A program made the position numbers and the translations under genes. From CAZCFB01 sp964511535 (lineage in GTDB: Bacteria; Myxococcota_A; Polyangia; GCA-2747355; CAZCFB01): 59,015 bases of DNA. The notes beneath the pieces were generated by a model, which was not told the origin of the DNA, made no database searches, and saw nothing but the letters and a program-made list of their open reading frames with translations. This document shows, piece after piece, positions 24,909 to 34,200 of the stretch (its first letter is position 1; each line of letters starts with the position of its first letter). The stretch is from NCBI GenBank assembly GCA_964511535.1, contig CAZEFW010000037.1, forward strand, positions 1 through 59,015, read 5' to 3'.

Positions 24909-26051
24909 ATGGACGAATCCAGCAGCGAAGCACAGGGCAAGGAGGCCACCACTCAGGCGTTCCGCTGCCCCGAGTGCCGGGGGGAGATGAGCTTCGATCC
25001 GGGCGCCCAGAAGATGGTGTGCCAGTACTGCGAGCACCAGCTGGCCGTGGCCACCGAGCAGGGCACCCGCACCATCGTGGAGCATGACCTGGAGAACGGG
25101 CTGGCCCTCAAGATGGAGACCGGCCTCGGCGCCAAGGTGCGCTCCAGCCGCTGCAAGGAGTGCGACGCCAAGGTCACCTTCCCGGAGAACATGACCGCTG
25201 CCACCTGCGACTTCTGCGGCTCGTCGCAGGTGATGGAGCAGGAGGAGAACCGGCGCCTGATCCGCCCCGAGTCGGTGGTGCCATTCAAGGTGGACCGCAA
25301 GGAGGCGTCGGCGCGGTTCAAGGGGTGGCTCAAGGGCCTCTGGTTTCGTCCCTCGGACCTGAAGCAGCGCGCGCGGGTGACCCAGATCAACGGCGTCTAT
25401 GTGCCGTACTGGACCTTCGACGCCCGGGTGGAGTCGGACTGGACCGCCGACGCGGGCTACTACTATTACGAGACCGAGGAGTACACGGACAAGGACGATC
25501 AGGGCAACGAGGTCACCAAGACCCGGGAGGTGCGCAAGACCCGCTGGGAGCAGGCATGGGGCGCCCGCACCGACGACTACGACGACCTGCTGGTGGCCGC
25601 GTCCAAAGGGTTGCCCGAGGACCTGTCCCGGCGGCTGAGCAGCTTCGACACGGGCCAGCTCAAGGCGTACGACCCGGCGTTCCTCGCCGGCTGGAAGGCC
25701 GAGGAATACTCCCTGCCGCTCAACGAGGCGTGGGCCGAGGCGGTGGTCAGCATGGAGGCCTCCCAGGAGAGCCGCTGCTCGGGCGATGTACCGGGCGACA
25801 CCCAGCGCAACCTGAGCGTGTACAACACCTTCTCCGACGAGACCTTCAAGCATGTGCTGCTGCCGATCTGGATCAGCGCCTACCGCTACCAGGGCAAGGT
25901 GTTCCGCTTCCTGGTCAACGGCCAGACCGGCGAGGTGGCGGGCAAGGCGCCCTACTCCTGGGTCAAGATCGCCCTGTTCATCGGGGCGCTGGCCGGCGGC
26001 GCGGTGCTGGCATGGTGGATCTACTCCATGGTCTCGGCGGGGGGCGGGTAG
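24909..26051 (+). CDS. Double zinc-ribbon protein with C-terminal membrane anchor
   Basis: 380 residues from ATG 24909. Two zinc ribbons: FRCPECRGEM...CQYC (about 18-45) and SRCKECDAKV...CDFCGS (about 77-102). A middle domain follows with FKGWLKGLWFRPSDLKQ, VYVPYWTFDARVESDWTA and a Tyr/Glu-rich strand, ending in VLLPIWISAYRYQGKVFRFLVNGQTGEVAG. One membrane helix (ALFIGALAGGAVLAWWIYSMV) lies at the C-terminus, so the soluble part is probably cytoplasmic. Similar proteins are widespread and often mislabelled as helicase-like because of the zinc ribbon. No helicase motif is seen, and the function is unknown. Confidence 0.75.
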   Translation: MDESSSEAQGKEATTQAFRCPECRGEMSFDPGAQKMVCQYCEHQLAVATEQGTRTIVEHDLENGLALKMETGLGAKVRSSRCKECDAKVTFPENMTAATCDFCGSSQVMEQEENRRLIRPESVVPFKVDRKEASARFKGWLKGLWFRPSDLKQRARVTQINGVYVPYWTFDARVESDWTADAGYYYYETEEYTDKDDQGNEVTKTREVRKTRWEQAWGARTDDYDDLLVAASKGLPEDLSRRLSSFDTGQLKAYDPAFLAGWKAEEYSLPLNEAWAEAVVSMEASQESRCSGDVPGDTQRNLSVYNTFSDETFKHVLLPIWISAYRYQGKVFRFLVNGQTGEVAGKAPYSWVKIALFIGALAGGAVLAWWIYSMVSAGGG

Positions 26052-26070
26052 GCGCGCCGGCCCCAACCCC

Positions 26071-27774
26071 TCACGGCTTGATCAACGCCGCGCGCACGTC
26101 GGTGTCCGCGCTCTTGAACAGGGAGTGATCCCACACCACCAGGCTGTTGCCGCCCGAGCCGGTGGCGATGGCGGGGTTGCGCTGGGGGCCGAGGCCGCCC
26201 ACGAGCAGCCAGCCGCCGGGGTCTGCCACCTTGCCCGCGGTGTCCAGTCGCGCGCCGATGATCTGCCGGTCCTGGATCTTGCCGCCCCGGTCGTCGTCCC
26301 AGACCAGCATGTACTTCGAGCCGGTCCATGACAGCTCCGGGACGCCCTGGCTGTACAGGTCCTTGACCACCATGAAGCCTTTCGTCCCGTCGAGCACCTT
26401 GCCCGCCGGGGACACGCGCGTGCCGTACAGGTTCCAGCTGGGCGGCTTGCTCAGGTCGAGCCAAACCACCATGTAGTTCTGGCCGTCGAAGGCCACCGTG
26501 GGGAAGCCCTGGGCCTCGGCGGTGTCGCAGATGGTGAACGGCTTGCTGTCCACCTTGGCCCCCGCCTTGTTCACCCGGATGCCATGGATGTTGGCCCACT
26601 TGGAGGTGTGCCAGTTGTGGGTGAAGACCACCAGGAAGTTGGTGCCGTCGAAGGCCACGCGGGTCTGGTGCTCGTCGCTGGTGGAGGCGGTGAGGGTGGT
26701 GTGGCTCTGTACCCCGAGCCCGGCGCTCAGCCGCAGGAAGCGGGCGTCGGCCTTCATGATGGCGTCGGTGGAGTAGTGCACGATGATCCAGGAGCTGCCG
26801 CTCCAGTAGGGGTCGGAGTCGGCGTCGGGCAGCAGCTTGTTGGTGAGCATCTTGCCGCTCTTGTCCAGCACCGCGCCAGACGCGCTGACTCGGGCGGCCC
26901 AGAGGTCCCCGTAGTAGTTGTTGCGGCGGTCGCGCCAGGTCACCAGGAACTGCCCGTTGCCGGCGGCGACCCTCGGCTCCTCCTGATCCTTGGGCCCGGT
27001 GTTGATGGCGATGTTGGCCTTGATCACCTTGCCGCTGGCGCTGACGAGGGCGCCGTAGATGTCCCTGTCTGCCCCGCGGGTGTCCTCGAACACCACGAGG
27101 TAGTTGGTGCCGTCGAACGCCACGTGGGGGTTGGCCTGGGACTTCTTGGCGCCGGAGACGGTGAGGCTCTTGAGCACCTTGCCGGTGCAGGCGGCGGTGT
27201 CGAACTTGCAGGCCTTGCAGGTCAGGGTCCCCTCCCTGAAGCCGAAGGACTTGCAGGTCTTGCCGTTGAGCTTGGCGCCGTCGCACGGCTCGCCCTTGTC
27301 GATCTTGCCGTTGCCGCACCAGGGCACCATGTCGGGCCACTGTTTTTTATCCGGCGGCGGCGCGAGGTCTGGCGGCGGCTTGAGGTCCGGCCAGGGCTTG
27401 GCGTCGGGCCATGGCTTCTTGTCCGGCGGAGGCTTGAGATCCGGCACCTGCTTGAAGTCCGGCTTCGCCTTGGCGTCCGGCTTCGCCTTGGAGTCCGGCT
27501 TCGCCTTGGCGTCCGGCTTCGCCTTGGCGTCCGGCTTCAGGCCCAGATCCTGCTTCTTATATCCCGTATCAGGCTTCTTCCCGGAGTCCCCGGGCCGCTT
27601 CCAGTCGGGCAGCCGCCGCAGGTCGGGCCCCCGCTTGTCCGGGCGAGTGCCCCCCTCCCCCACGGCATGATCCGCCGCGGCGGCGTCCTCGCCGGCGCCG
27701 CTGTCGGGCCAGCCCTGGTTCAGGTCGTACGAGCAGCCGGCGAGGAGAAAGGGCAGCAGCAGGGTGGCGCGCAT
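26071..27774 (-). CDS. Lipoprotein with Pro-Lys-Asp linker and Myxococcus cysteine-rich repeat
   Basis: 567 residues from ATG 27774. Lipoprotein signal LPFLLAGC (C14). Residues about 50-170 are a low-complexity linker of PD-based units (KPDAKAKPD repeated, then PPPDKKPWPD). A Myxococcus-type cysteine-rich repeat follows (CGNGKIDKGEPCDG...TCKACKFDTAAC). The rest (about 215-565) is a beta-propeller-like repeat: each unit reads VAFDGTNYLVVFED or similar, then a D.D.YG.RVS..G.V.D strand. It is probably displayed on the outer membrane, with the linker crossing surface polymers. An internal alternative start upstream would place the promoter inside the gene and is rejected. Confidence 0.85.
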   Translation of the reverse strand: MRATLLLPFLLAGCSYDLNQGWPDSGAGEDAAAADHAVGEGGTRPDKRGPDLRRLPDWKRPGDSGKKPDTGYKKQDLGLKPDAKAKPDAKAKPDSKAKPDAKAKPDFKQVPDLKPPPDKKPWPDAKPWPDLKPPPDLAPPPDKKQWPDMVPWCGNGKIDKGEPCDGAKLNGKTCKSFGFREGTLTCKACKFDTAACTGKVLKSLTVSGAKKSQANPHVAFDGTNYLVVFEDTRGADRDIYGALVSASGKVIKANIAINTGPKDQEEPRVAAGNGQFLVTWRDRRNNYYGDLWAARVSASGAVLDKSGKMLTNKLLPDADSDPYWSGSSWIIVHYSTDAIMKADARFLRLSAGLGVQSHTTLTASTSDEHQTRVAFDGTNFLVVFTHNWHTSKWANIHGIRVNKAGAKVDSKPFTICDTAEAQGFPTVAFDGQNYMVVWLDLSKPPSWNLYGTRVSPAGKVLDGTKGFMVVKDLYSQGVPELSWTGSKYMLVWDDDRGGKIQDRQIIGARLDTAGKVADPGGWLLVGGLGPQRNPAIATGSGGNSLVVWDHSLFKSADTDVRAALIKP

Positions 27775-27780
27775 CGACGC

Positions 27781-27809
27781 ATTATAACCCGGTCCGTCTT
27801 CTCCAGTCC
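27781..27809 (-). promoter_or_regulatory. Consensus -10 TATAAT six bases before the lipoprotein start
   Basis: On the minus strand TATAAT (27786-27781) is followed by 6 bases and the ATG at 27774. A partial -35, CGGACT, lies 18 bases upstream (27810-27805). The spacing implies a leaderless mRNA; there is no Shine-Dalgarno. Confidence 0.45.
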
Positions 27810-27848
27810 GTCCGTGCCCCACCCACAAGACCTGATACCCTCAACTCT

Positions 27849-28913
27849 GTGCGCGCGGCGACGGTCACAGCTCTGCTGTTCTTCGTGGGGTGCGGCGAGG
27901 TCTCCCTCTCGCCGCCCAGGGAGTTCACCGCGGATCTGACCCTCAGCAGGTTCTACCGGGGGAACCTGCACGCCCACTCGACCCGCTCTGACGGCGACAG
28001 CCCCCCCGATGAGGTTGCGCGCTGGTACCGCGATCGCGGCTACCACTTCGTGGCGCTCACCGATCATGACACCACCACCCGCCCCGGCGAGTTTCAGTAC
28101 CTGGCCGCCCCCGGCAGCTTCCTGGTGCTGCCCGGCGAGGAGCTGTCTCACGTGGCCATGGTCCCGGACCGCGGGGCGGTGCCGGTGCACCTCAACGGCC
28201 TCTGCTTCGGCAGAGCTGTGCCGAAGCTGTTCTACCCGTCGGTGCTCTCCGCCCTGCAGGCTGGCGTGGCGCAGATCTCCGCGGAGCCGGGCGCGGTGGC
28301 CATGGTGAACCACCCGAACTACCGCTGGGCCATCCAGGAGGAGGACCTGCGCTCGCTGAGCGGGGCGCCCCTGCTGGAGGTGGCCAACATGCACCCCTAC
28401 ACCAACAGCGAGGGGGACGATACGCACCCGTCGGTGGAGACCCTCTGGGACCGCCTGGCCACGGCCGGCGTGCCCTACTTCGGCGTGGCGGACGACGACC
28501 TGCACGACCTGCACCGCACCTCCCGCGACCTCGGCTACCTGCCCAGGCGCGGCGGCCTCGGCTGGGTCCAGGTGGCGGCGCAGTCCCTCACCGAGCACAA
28601 CCTGTGCGAGGCGTTGGCCACGGGAGCGTTCTACTCCTCCACCGGCGTGACCCTGAGCCGCATCTCGGCCAGGGCCGACCGCCTGGCCCTGACCATCCAG
28701 CCCGGCCCCCACGGCCCCGACGCGTTCACCACCGAGTTCATCGCCGACGGGGGGAGGGTGGTCTCCCGCCAGCGCGGCCTGTCGCCGGAGCACCTGCTGG
28801 GTGGAGACGAACGCTATGTGCGCGCCCGGGTCACCGGCCCCGACGGGGCACGAGCCTGGACCCAGCCCTACTTCACCCGAACAGTGGACGCGGCCACGCC
28901 AGGCGGCGGATGA
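27849..28913 (+). CDS. PHP-domain phosphoesterase lipoprotein
   Basis: 354 residues from a GTG start, with a compact lipoprotein signal ALLFFVGC (C15). The PHP fold shows its metal motifs: NLHAHSTRSDG, then FVALTDHDTT, a later VNHPNY and FGVADDDLHD. Relatives with this layout hydrolyse phosphate esters in the cytoplasm; secreted, lipid-anchored versions are known but little studied. One base separates its stop from the next start, so the two genes form an operon. Substrate unknown. Confidence 0.85.
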   Translation: MRAATVTALLFFVGCGEVSLSPPREFTADLTLSRFYRGNLHAHSTRSDGDSPPDEVARWYRDRGYHFVALTDHDTTTRPGEFQYLAAPGSFLVLPGEELSHVAMVPDRGAVPVHLNGLCFGRAVPKLFYPSVLSALQAGVAQISAEPGAVAMVNHPNYRWAIQEEDLRSLSGAPLLEVANMHPYTNSEGDDTHPSVETLWDRLATAGVPYFGVADDDLHDLHRTSRDLGYLPRRGGLGWVQVAAQSLTEHNLCEALATGAFYSSTGVTLSRISARADRLALTIQPGPHGPDAFTTEFIADGGRVVSRQRGLSPEHLLGGDERYVRARVTGPDGARAWTQPYFTRTVDAATPGGG

Positions 28914-28914
28914 G

Positions 28915-30036
28915 ATGACGCCCCGGTCCTGGCCGTCGTGCCTCGTCGCCCTGGCGCTCCTGCTTCCGGGCGCCGGCTGCGGCGAGGCCGAGGAGCCTGC
29001 CGGGGCGCCCGCCGACTATGCTCCCCTGGAGCGGCAGCTCGCCTGCGTGGAGGATCACACCCGCGCCCTGCTGCAGGGCGACCGGCTGCGGCGCGCCGAC
29101 GGCTACGCCTATACAGTGGACCTGGCCCAGCTGCTGATATTCGCCGCCCGACGGGCGGACGCCGCCACCTACGACACCCTGCGCCAGCGGCTGCTGGCGA
29201 CGGTGTACCTCTCGGGAGACAGCGACCTGAAGGAGCGCGGCTTCGTGGCCTGGCGGCACCACAAAGATCTGCCTCTGGACGCCACCGGCACCACCGAGGC
29301 CCTGCGCCTGGCCCAGGGGCTCTGGGAGGGCGCCGGGCTGGGCAACGCCGCCGCCGACGACGACCGGTCGCTGGCCCTGACCATCGCCGCCGGCTACGCC
29401 CGCCACCAGGGGGTGGATCAGGGGATCTGGATGATCCGCAACTACTACAACCTCTGGAGCAAAGCGTTCGCCACCAACTCGTTCCTGGTGGACTACGATC
29501 CCGACCTGCTGGTTGCCCTGGTGGCCAGATCGGGCGACACGAACCTTGGACAGGTCGCTGACCGCTCCTACGACGTGGTGCTGCGCGCGGTCTCCCCGGC
29601 AGGGCTGATCCACGCGGTGATCCAGCCGGAGCTGGCCACCCTCACTGACAGGGGGCTGGCGTTCTTCTCGCCCAATGACGTGATCAAGCTGGCCAACACC
29701 TGCACCGTGGCCGAGCGCGCGGTGATGGAGGCCCGGGGCGTGGCGGAAGGCGTGCTGCGCTTCGCGGTGGAGCACCAGGCGAACCTGCGGGAGTTCTACC
29801 TGGGCGCCACCGGAGCTGCCGCGCCAGGAGCGGGTCCCGCGGGCACCGCCGCCCGCGCGTGCCTGGCCCGGCTGGCCGTGCGCCTTGCCAGCCGCGCGGC
29901 CCTGGACAGGCTCTGGCCAGGCTTCACGGCCGGAGCCCCGGACGCCTGCAGCGACGACGGCCGGGCGCGCCTCGATCCGTACCTCACCAGCGAGGTGGGG
30001 CTCACCCTGGACGCGGTCCACGGCTTCTTGCGCTGA
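28915..30036 (+). CDS. Lipoprotein of unknown function, helix-rich
   Basis: 373 residues from ATG 28915. Lipoprotein signal ALLLPGAGC (C22). The mature part is mostly helical with repeated Leu/Ala patterns and several aromatic-acid stretches (GIWMIRNYYNLWSKAFATNSFLVDYDPD; ADGYAYTVDLAQLLIFAARRAD), as in alpha/alpha-barrel enzymes, but I recognise no catalytic motif. It is translationally linked to the PHP lipoprotein gene (one-base gap) and is followed by a GH113-like lipoprotein gene. Confidence 0.65.
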   Translation: MTPRSWPSCLVALALLLPGAGCGEAEEPAGAPADYAPLERQLACVEDHTRALLQGDRLRRADGYAYTVDLAQLLIFAARRADAATYDTLRQRLLATVYLSGDSDLKERGFVAWRHHKDLPLDATGTTEALRLAQGLWEGAGLGNAAADDDRSLALTIAAGYARHQGVDQGIWMIRNYYNLWSKAFATNSFLVDYDPDLLVALVARSGDTNLGQVADRSYDVVLRAVSPAGLIHAVIQPELATLTDRGLAFFSPNDVIKLANTCTVAERAVMEARGVAEGVLRFAVEHQANLREFYLGATGAAAPGAGPAGTAARACLARLAVRLASRAALDRLWPGFTAGAPDACSDDGRARLDPYLTSEVGLTLDAVHGFLR

Positions 30037-30096
30037 GCCTGCGTCACCTCATCCTCCGTGCGTGAGCCGTCGTTCCGGGTCACCTTATTAGGGATC

Positions 30097-31170
30097 ATGA
30101 TCCGCAGAGTCGTCCATCACGCTTGCCTGGCCGTGGCGCTGTTCGCGCCCCTGTCGTCCTGCGCGCCGGAGGCCCCGACCTCGGATCAGATCTCGGCCCG
30201 GGCGGATCGGCTCCAGGGCTGCGGCCTGAACTACACCCACAGCTATCAACAGTCCGGCGCCAAGGGGTTCGGCAGCGAGACCTCGCGCAAGACCCTGGAC
30301 GAGCTGGCCTCCCTCGGGATCCGCGCCCTGAACGTGGCCTCCTTCGGATGGATGAGCTCCACCAGCAGCGCCGAGGTGCGCTACTCGACGGCCAACCAAG
30401 CTCGCCTGGCCGGGGTGGCGAAGAACGCCCGGGCCCGGGGCATGACCCTCATCTTGCGCGCCCACCTCTGGATCAGCGGCGGCGCCTGGGTCGCCGAGAT
30501 CGCGCCCACCGATGAGGCGGGCGGCTGGGACGCCTGGTTCAACAGCTACGAGGCGTACCTGCTGCACAACGCCGCCCTGGCCAGGGACATCGGCGCCGAC
30601 CGGTTCGTGGTAGGCGTCGAGCTGCGCAGCGCCACCCGCGCTCGCCCCGCACGCTGGCGCGCCATGATCGCCAAGGTGCGCGCCCTGTACCGCGGCCCGG
30701 TGACCTACTCGGCCACCTACGACGAGGCCGAGAGCCTGGCCTTCTGGGACGCCCTGGACGACATCGGCGTCAACATGTACGCGCCGCTGACCAAGTCGGC
30801 CAACCCGACCCAGGCCAGCGTCGAGGCCGAGGCGCGCCGCTGGCTGGTGCGCTTCGAGGCGCTGGCCAGTCGCCACGGCAAGACCTTGCTGCTCACCGAG
30901 GCGGGCTTCCCCAACTACGAGGGCGCGCTGAAGACCCCTTACATGTGGGCCAGCCAGGCCGGCGTCTCCACCCCCACCGTCACGGGCGATCTTCACCAGG
31001 TCATGGGCTACCGCGCCCTGCTGGCCACCTTCGGCCGCAGCGCCGCCGTTGAGCGCATCTACTGGTGGAAGTGGTTCTCGAACCCGGACACCAACGAGGA
31101 GGGGCCGGTGGGCTACTGGCCGCGGGGAAAACCCGCCGAGCAAGTGCTGCGCAGCGCCTGCGCGCGCTGA
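30097..31170 (+). CDS. GH113-like glycoside hydrolase lipoprotein
   Basis: 357 residues from ATG 30097. Lipoprotein signal FAPLSSC (C22). The TIM-barrel enzyme core follows: GCGLNYTHSYQQSGAKGFGS, LGIRALNVASFGWMSS, GMTLILRAHLWISGGAW, GADRFVVGVELRS with the likely acid/base Glu, INMYAPL-like strand VNMYAPLTK, and LLLTEAGFPN with the likely nucleophile Glu. This order matches the GH113 mannanase-like family of clan GH-A. TTATTA lies 6 bases before the ATG, in the leaderless pattern. Its exact substrate is not clear. Confidence 0.78.
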   Translation: MIRRVVHHACLAVALFAPLSSCAPEAPTSDQISARADRLQGCGLNYTHSYQQSGAKGFGSETSRKTLDELASLGIRALNVASFGWMSSTSSAEVRYSTANQARLAGVAKNARARGMTLILRAHLWISGGAWVAEIAPTDEAGGWDAWFNSYEAYLLHNAALARDIGADRFVVGVELRSATRARPARWRAMIAKVRALYRGPVTYSATYDEAESLAFWDALDDIGVNMYAPLTKSANPTQASVEAEARRWLVRFEALASRHGKTLLLTEAGFPNYEGALKTPYMWASQAGVSTPTVTGDLHQVMGYRALLATFGRSAAVERIYWWKWFSNPDTNEEGPVGYWPRGKPAEQVLRSACAR

Positions 31171-31267
31171 AAGTAGACGCGGCAGCTTGCCGCGAGAAAG
31201 CGGCGGGACGCCGCTTCTACGGCGAGCAGAGGCGCTCTGCAGCAAGTAGACGCGGCATCTTGCCGCG
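31171..31267. repeat. REP-like hairpin cluster downstream of the GH113-like gene
   Basis: Starts directly after the stop. AAGTAGACGCGGCA begins two copies of one unit: hairpins CGCGGCA-GCT-TGCCGCG (31178-31194) and CGCGGCA-TCT-TGCCGCG (31251-31267). Between them lies AAGCGGCG-GGA-CGCCGCTT (31198-31216). All have three-base loops. They lie between the GH113-like gene and the convergent smc gene and could end both transcripts, although no U-run follows. Confidence 0.85.
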
Positions 31268-31289
31268 TGGCTTATCCTGGCGGTGAAGG

Positions 31290-34200
31290 TCAGTCGTCCT
31301 GAACTAGAGTTCTACCTTGCTGCAGGTTCACCGACACCAGCCGTGACGCGCCAGGCTGCTCCATGGTCACGCCGTACAGGCGGTCGGCGATCTCCATGGT
31401 GCGCTGGTTGTGGGTGATGATGATGAATTGAGAGTTGAGGGACATCTCCTTGATCATGTCCCCGAACCGCTTGACGTTGGCCTCGTCCAGCGGCGCGTCC
31501 ACCTCGTCGAGCAGGCAGAACGGGGTCGGCTTCACCAGGAACATGGAGAAGATGAGGCTCACCGCGGTGAGCGCCTTCTCGCCGCCGCTGAGCAGGTCGA
31601 TGCTCTGCAGCTTCTTGCCTGGCGGCTGGGCGATGATCTCCACGCCCGTCTCCAGCAGGTTCTCCGGGTCGGTCAGGGTCAGCCGCGCCTTGCCGCCGTT
31701 GAACAGCCTCGGGAAGGTGACCTGGAACTGCTTGTTCACCTTCTCGAAGGTCTCCTTGAAGCGCTTGCGGGAGGTGCGGTTGATCTTGCGGATCGCCCGC
31801 TCCAGCTGGGCCAGCGCGTCATCCAGGTCGGCGCGCTGCCGGGTGAGGAACTCGTGCCGCTCGCTCAGCTCCTCGTACTCCTCGATGGCGGTGAGGTTGA
31901 TCTCGCCCATGCGGTGGATGAGGTGGCGCAGCTTCTCCATGCGCTCCAGCTGCTCGGCCGTGACGGGCGCGCGCAGGTGGAAGTCGCCGGCCACCAGGCG
32001 CAGCTCCTCGTGGTACCGCTCCCAGATCTGCTCCTCCAGGTGGCGCCGGTTCAGGCTCAGCTCGCTGAGGGTCACCTCCAGCTGGTGCAGCCCCTCGCCA
32101 AGGTCGGCGCCGCGCTTGCGCGCCGCCCGCACCTCGAGCTCCAGGGCGGTGACGGCCTGCATGCGCTCGTCGTACTCGGACCGCAGCTGCTCCATGCCCT
32201 GTTGGCTGTCCAGCCGCTTCTCCACCAGCTCCACCAGCCCCTGCTCCAGCTCCTCCACCTGCCCCCGCAGCTCCTCGGCCCGCGCCCTGCCCTCGCTGGC
32301 TGACGCTGCCAGCCGCGTGATGCGCGCGCGGCGCTCGTGGCTCAGCTCGGTGATGCGGCGGATGGCGTCCTGGGCCGCCCGCAGCCGGGCGCCCGCCTGG
32401 GCCAGCTCCACCTTGGCCTCGGTCACCCGCGCCAGCGCGGCCTCTGCCAACCCGGCGCTGCGCTCGAGCTCCTGCTCCAGCAGGGCGGCGATGTCCCGCC
32501 CCACAGCCAGGGCCCGCTCCGCCTGCTGCAGCTCCGCCTGCACGGTGCGCTCCTGATCGTCCGCGTCGCGCTCCAGCTGGTCGATGCCCGCCGACTCCCG
32601 CTCCAGCTCCTCCCGCCGCAGCGCCATGGCCGCCCGCTCGGAGTCGAGGCGGCTCAGGTCCTTCTCCAGGGTGATGATCTCCTTGTCGCCTTGGTGCTCA
32701 TCCCGGGTCAGCTGCTCCAGCCGCTGCTCCAGGGTGGCCTCCTCGGTCTTGCGGGCCAGGTGCTGATCCAGCACCTCCTGGTAGCGGGCCTCCAGCTCCT
32801 CGATGATGCCGCTCAGCTCCTTGATCTCGCGCTTCTGGCGCATCACCCCGGACAGCTCGGCGTCGTTGGAGCCGCCGGTGAGGGTGCCGTCCACGCCCAG
32901 GATCTCGCCATCCAGGGTGACCAGGGTTCGGTCCTCCAGGCTGTCCCAGAGGTCGAGGGCCTGGTCCAGCGTCTCCACCACCACCACGTCGCCGAGCAGG
33001 GTCTCGGCCACCTGTGCCACCTCGGGGTCGGTGTTGATCAGCTGGAGCATGGGGCCGCACACGCCCTCGGCCTGCATGCCCATGCCCGCGGAGGCCGCGG
33101 TCCCGCCGCCCTGCCCCTCCATCGCCGCGCCGGCCTCCCAGACAACGCCCACCGGCGCGTCCCGCAGGGCCCTGCCCCGATTGGACTTGCGGCTCATGAA
33201 GGAGCTCCGCCCCTCGGCGTGAGACTTGAGGAACTCGATGTTGTCCAGCCCGACCTTCTCGTCCTCCACGATGATGGTGCCCAGGCGCTGGCCCAGCACC
33301 GCCTCGAGGGCGGTCTCGTAGCGGTCCGGCGGCTCCAGCTTGTCGGCCACCAGGCCGAGCACGCCCTCCTCGCGGGCGTGACCGTTGAGGCGCTTCATCA
33401 CCGCGCGGGTACCCCTGGCGAACCCCTCGTAGCGCTTCGCGATCTCCTCCAGGGAGGCGAGCCGGCTGCGTCGGCGGTGCAGCTCGGTGCGCAGCACCTC
33501 CAGCTCCTGCTCGCCCTTCTGACACACCCCGGCCAGCTCGCCGAGGCGCTCCCGCAGCTCGGTCTGCTGCTGCCCCATCTCCTCCACGCCGGCCCGCAGC
33601 CCGCCGAGCTTGCCGTCGAGGCCCACCAGGGAGGTCTCCACCTCCTCTCGCCGCCGGTCCACGCGCTCCAGCTCCACCCGGCGTCGATCCATGCGATCCG
33701 CGAGGTCCGACCGCCGCTCGGACAGCGCCCGCACCACCGCCTCGCCCTGAGCCTGGGTGCGCTCGGCGCCGTGAAGCTCATCCCGCTCGGCCTCCAGGGC
33801 GGCGCGAACCTCGGACTGGTAGGCGCGGCGTGCGAAGAGCTCGCGCTCCCGCGTCGCCACGCGCTCCTGCAGCTCCTGCTCGTGCTCACCATGAGTGGCG
33901 GCCTCTTGCTCGGCGCGATGCAGCTCCTGCTCGTCGCTCTCCATCTGGGTCCGGAGCTCGGTCACCTCGGAGTCGGCCTCTTCGGAGCGGCGCTCCAGAT
34001 CATCGGCCTCGTGGCCCATGTGCTGGATGTTGTTCTCGTCCAGCTTGATCTGGTTCTCCAGCGAGTAGAGCTCCTCCTGGCGGCGGCCCACCTTCGCCTC
34101 GAGATCCACGGTGCTCAGCCGGGCAAGCTCCAGGTCCGCCTCGGCCTTGAGCAGCGCCGCGTCAGCCTCTTCGCGCTGGCGCTCCCGGTCGCCCTGGGTG

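Noticed and set aside
27350..27560. Repeat DNA in the PKD-linker lipoprotein as a CRISPR or mobile repeat
   Set aside because: The repeat is in frame and encodes a Pro-Lys-Asp linker of a lipoprotein.
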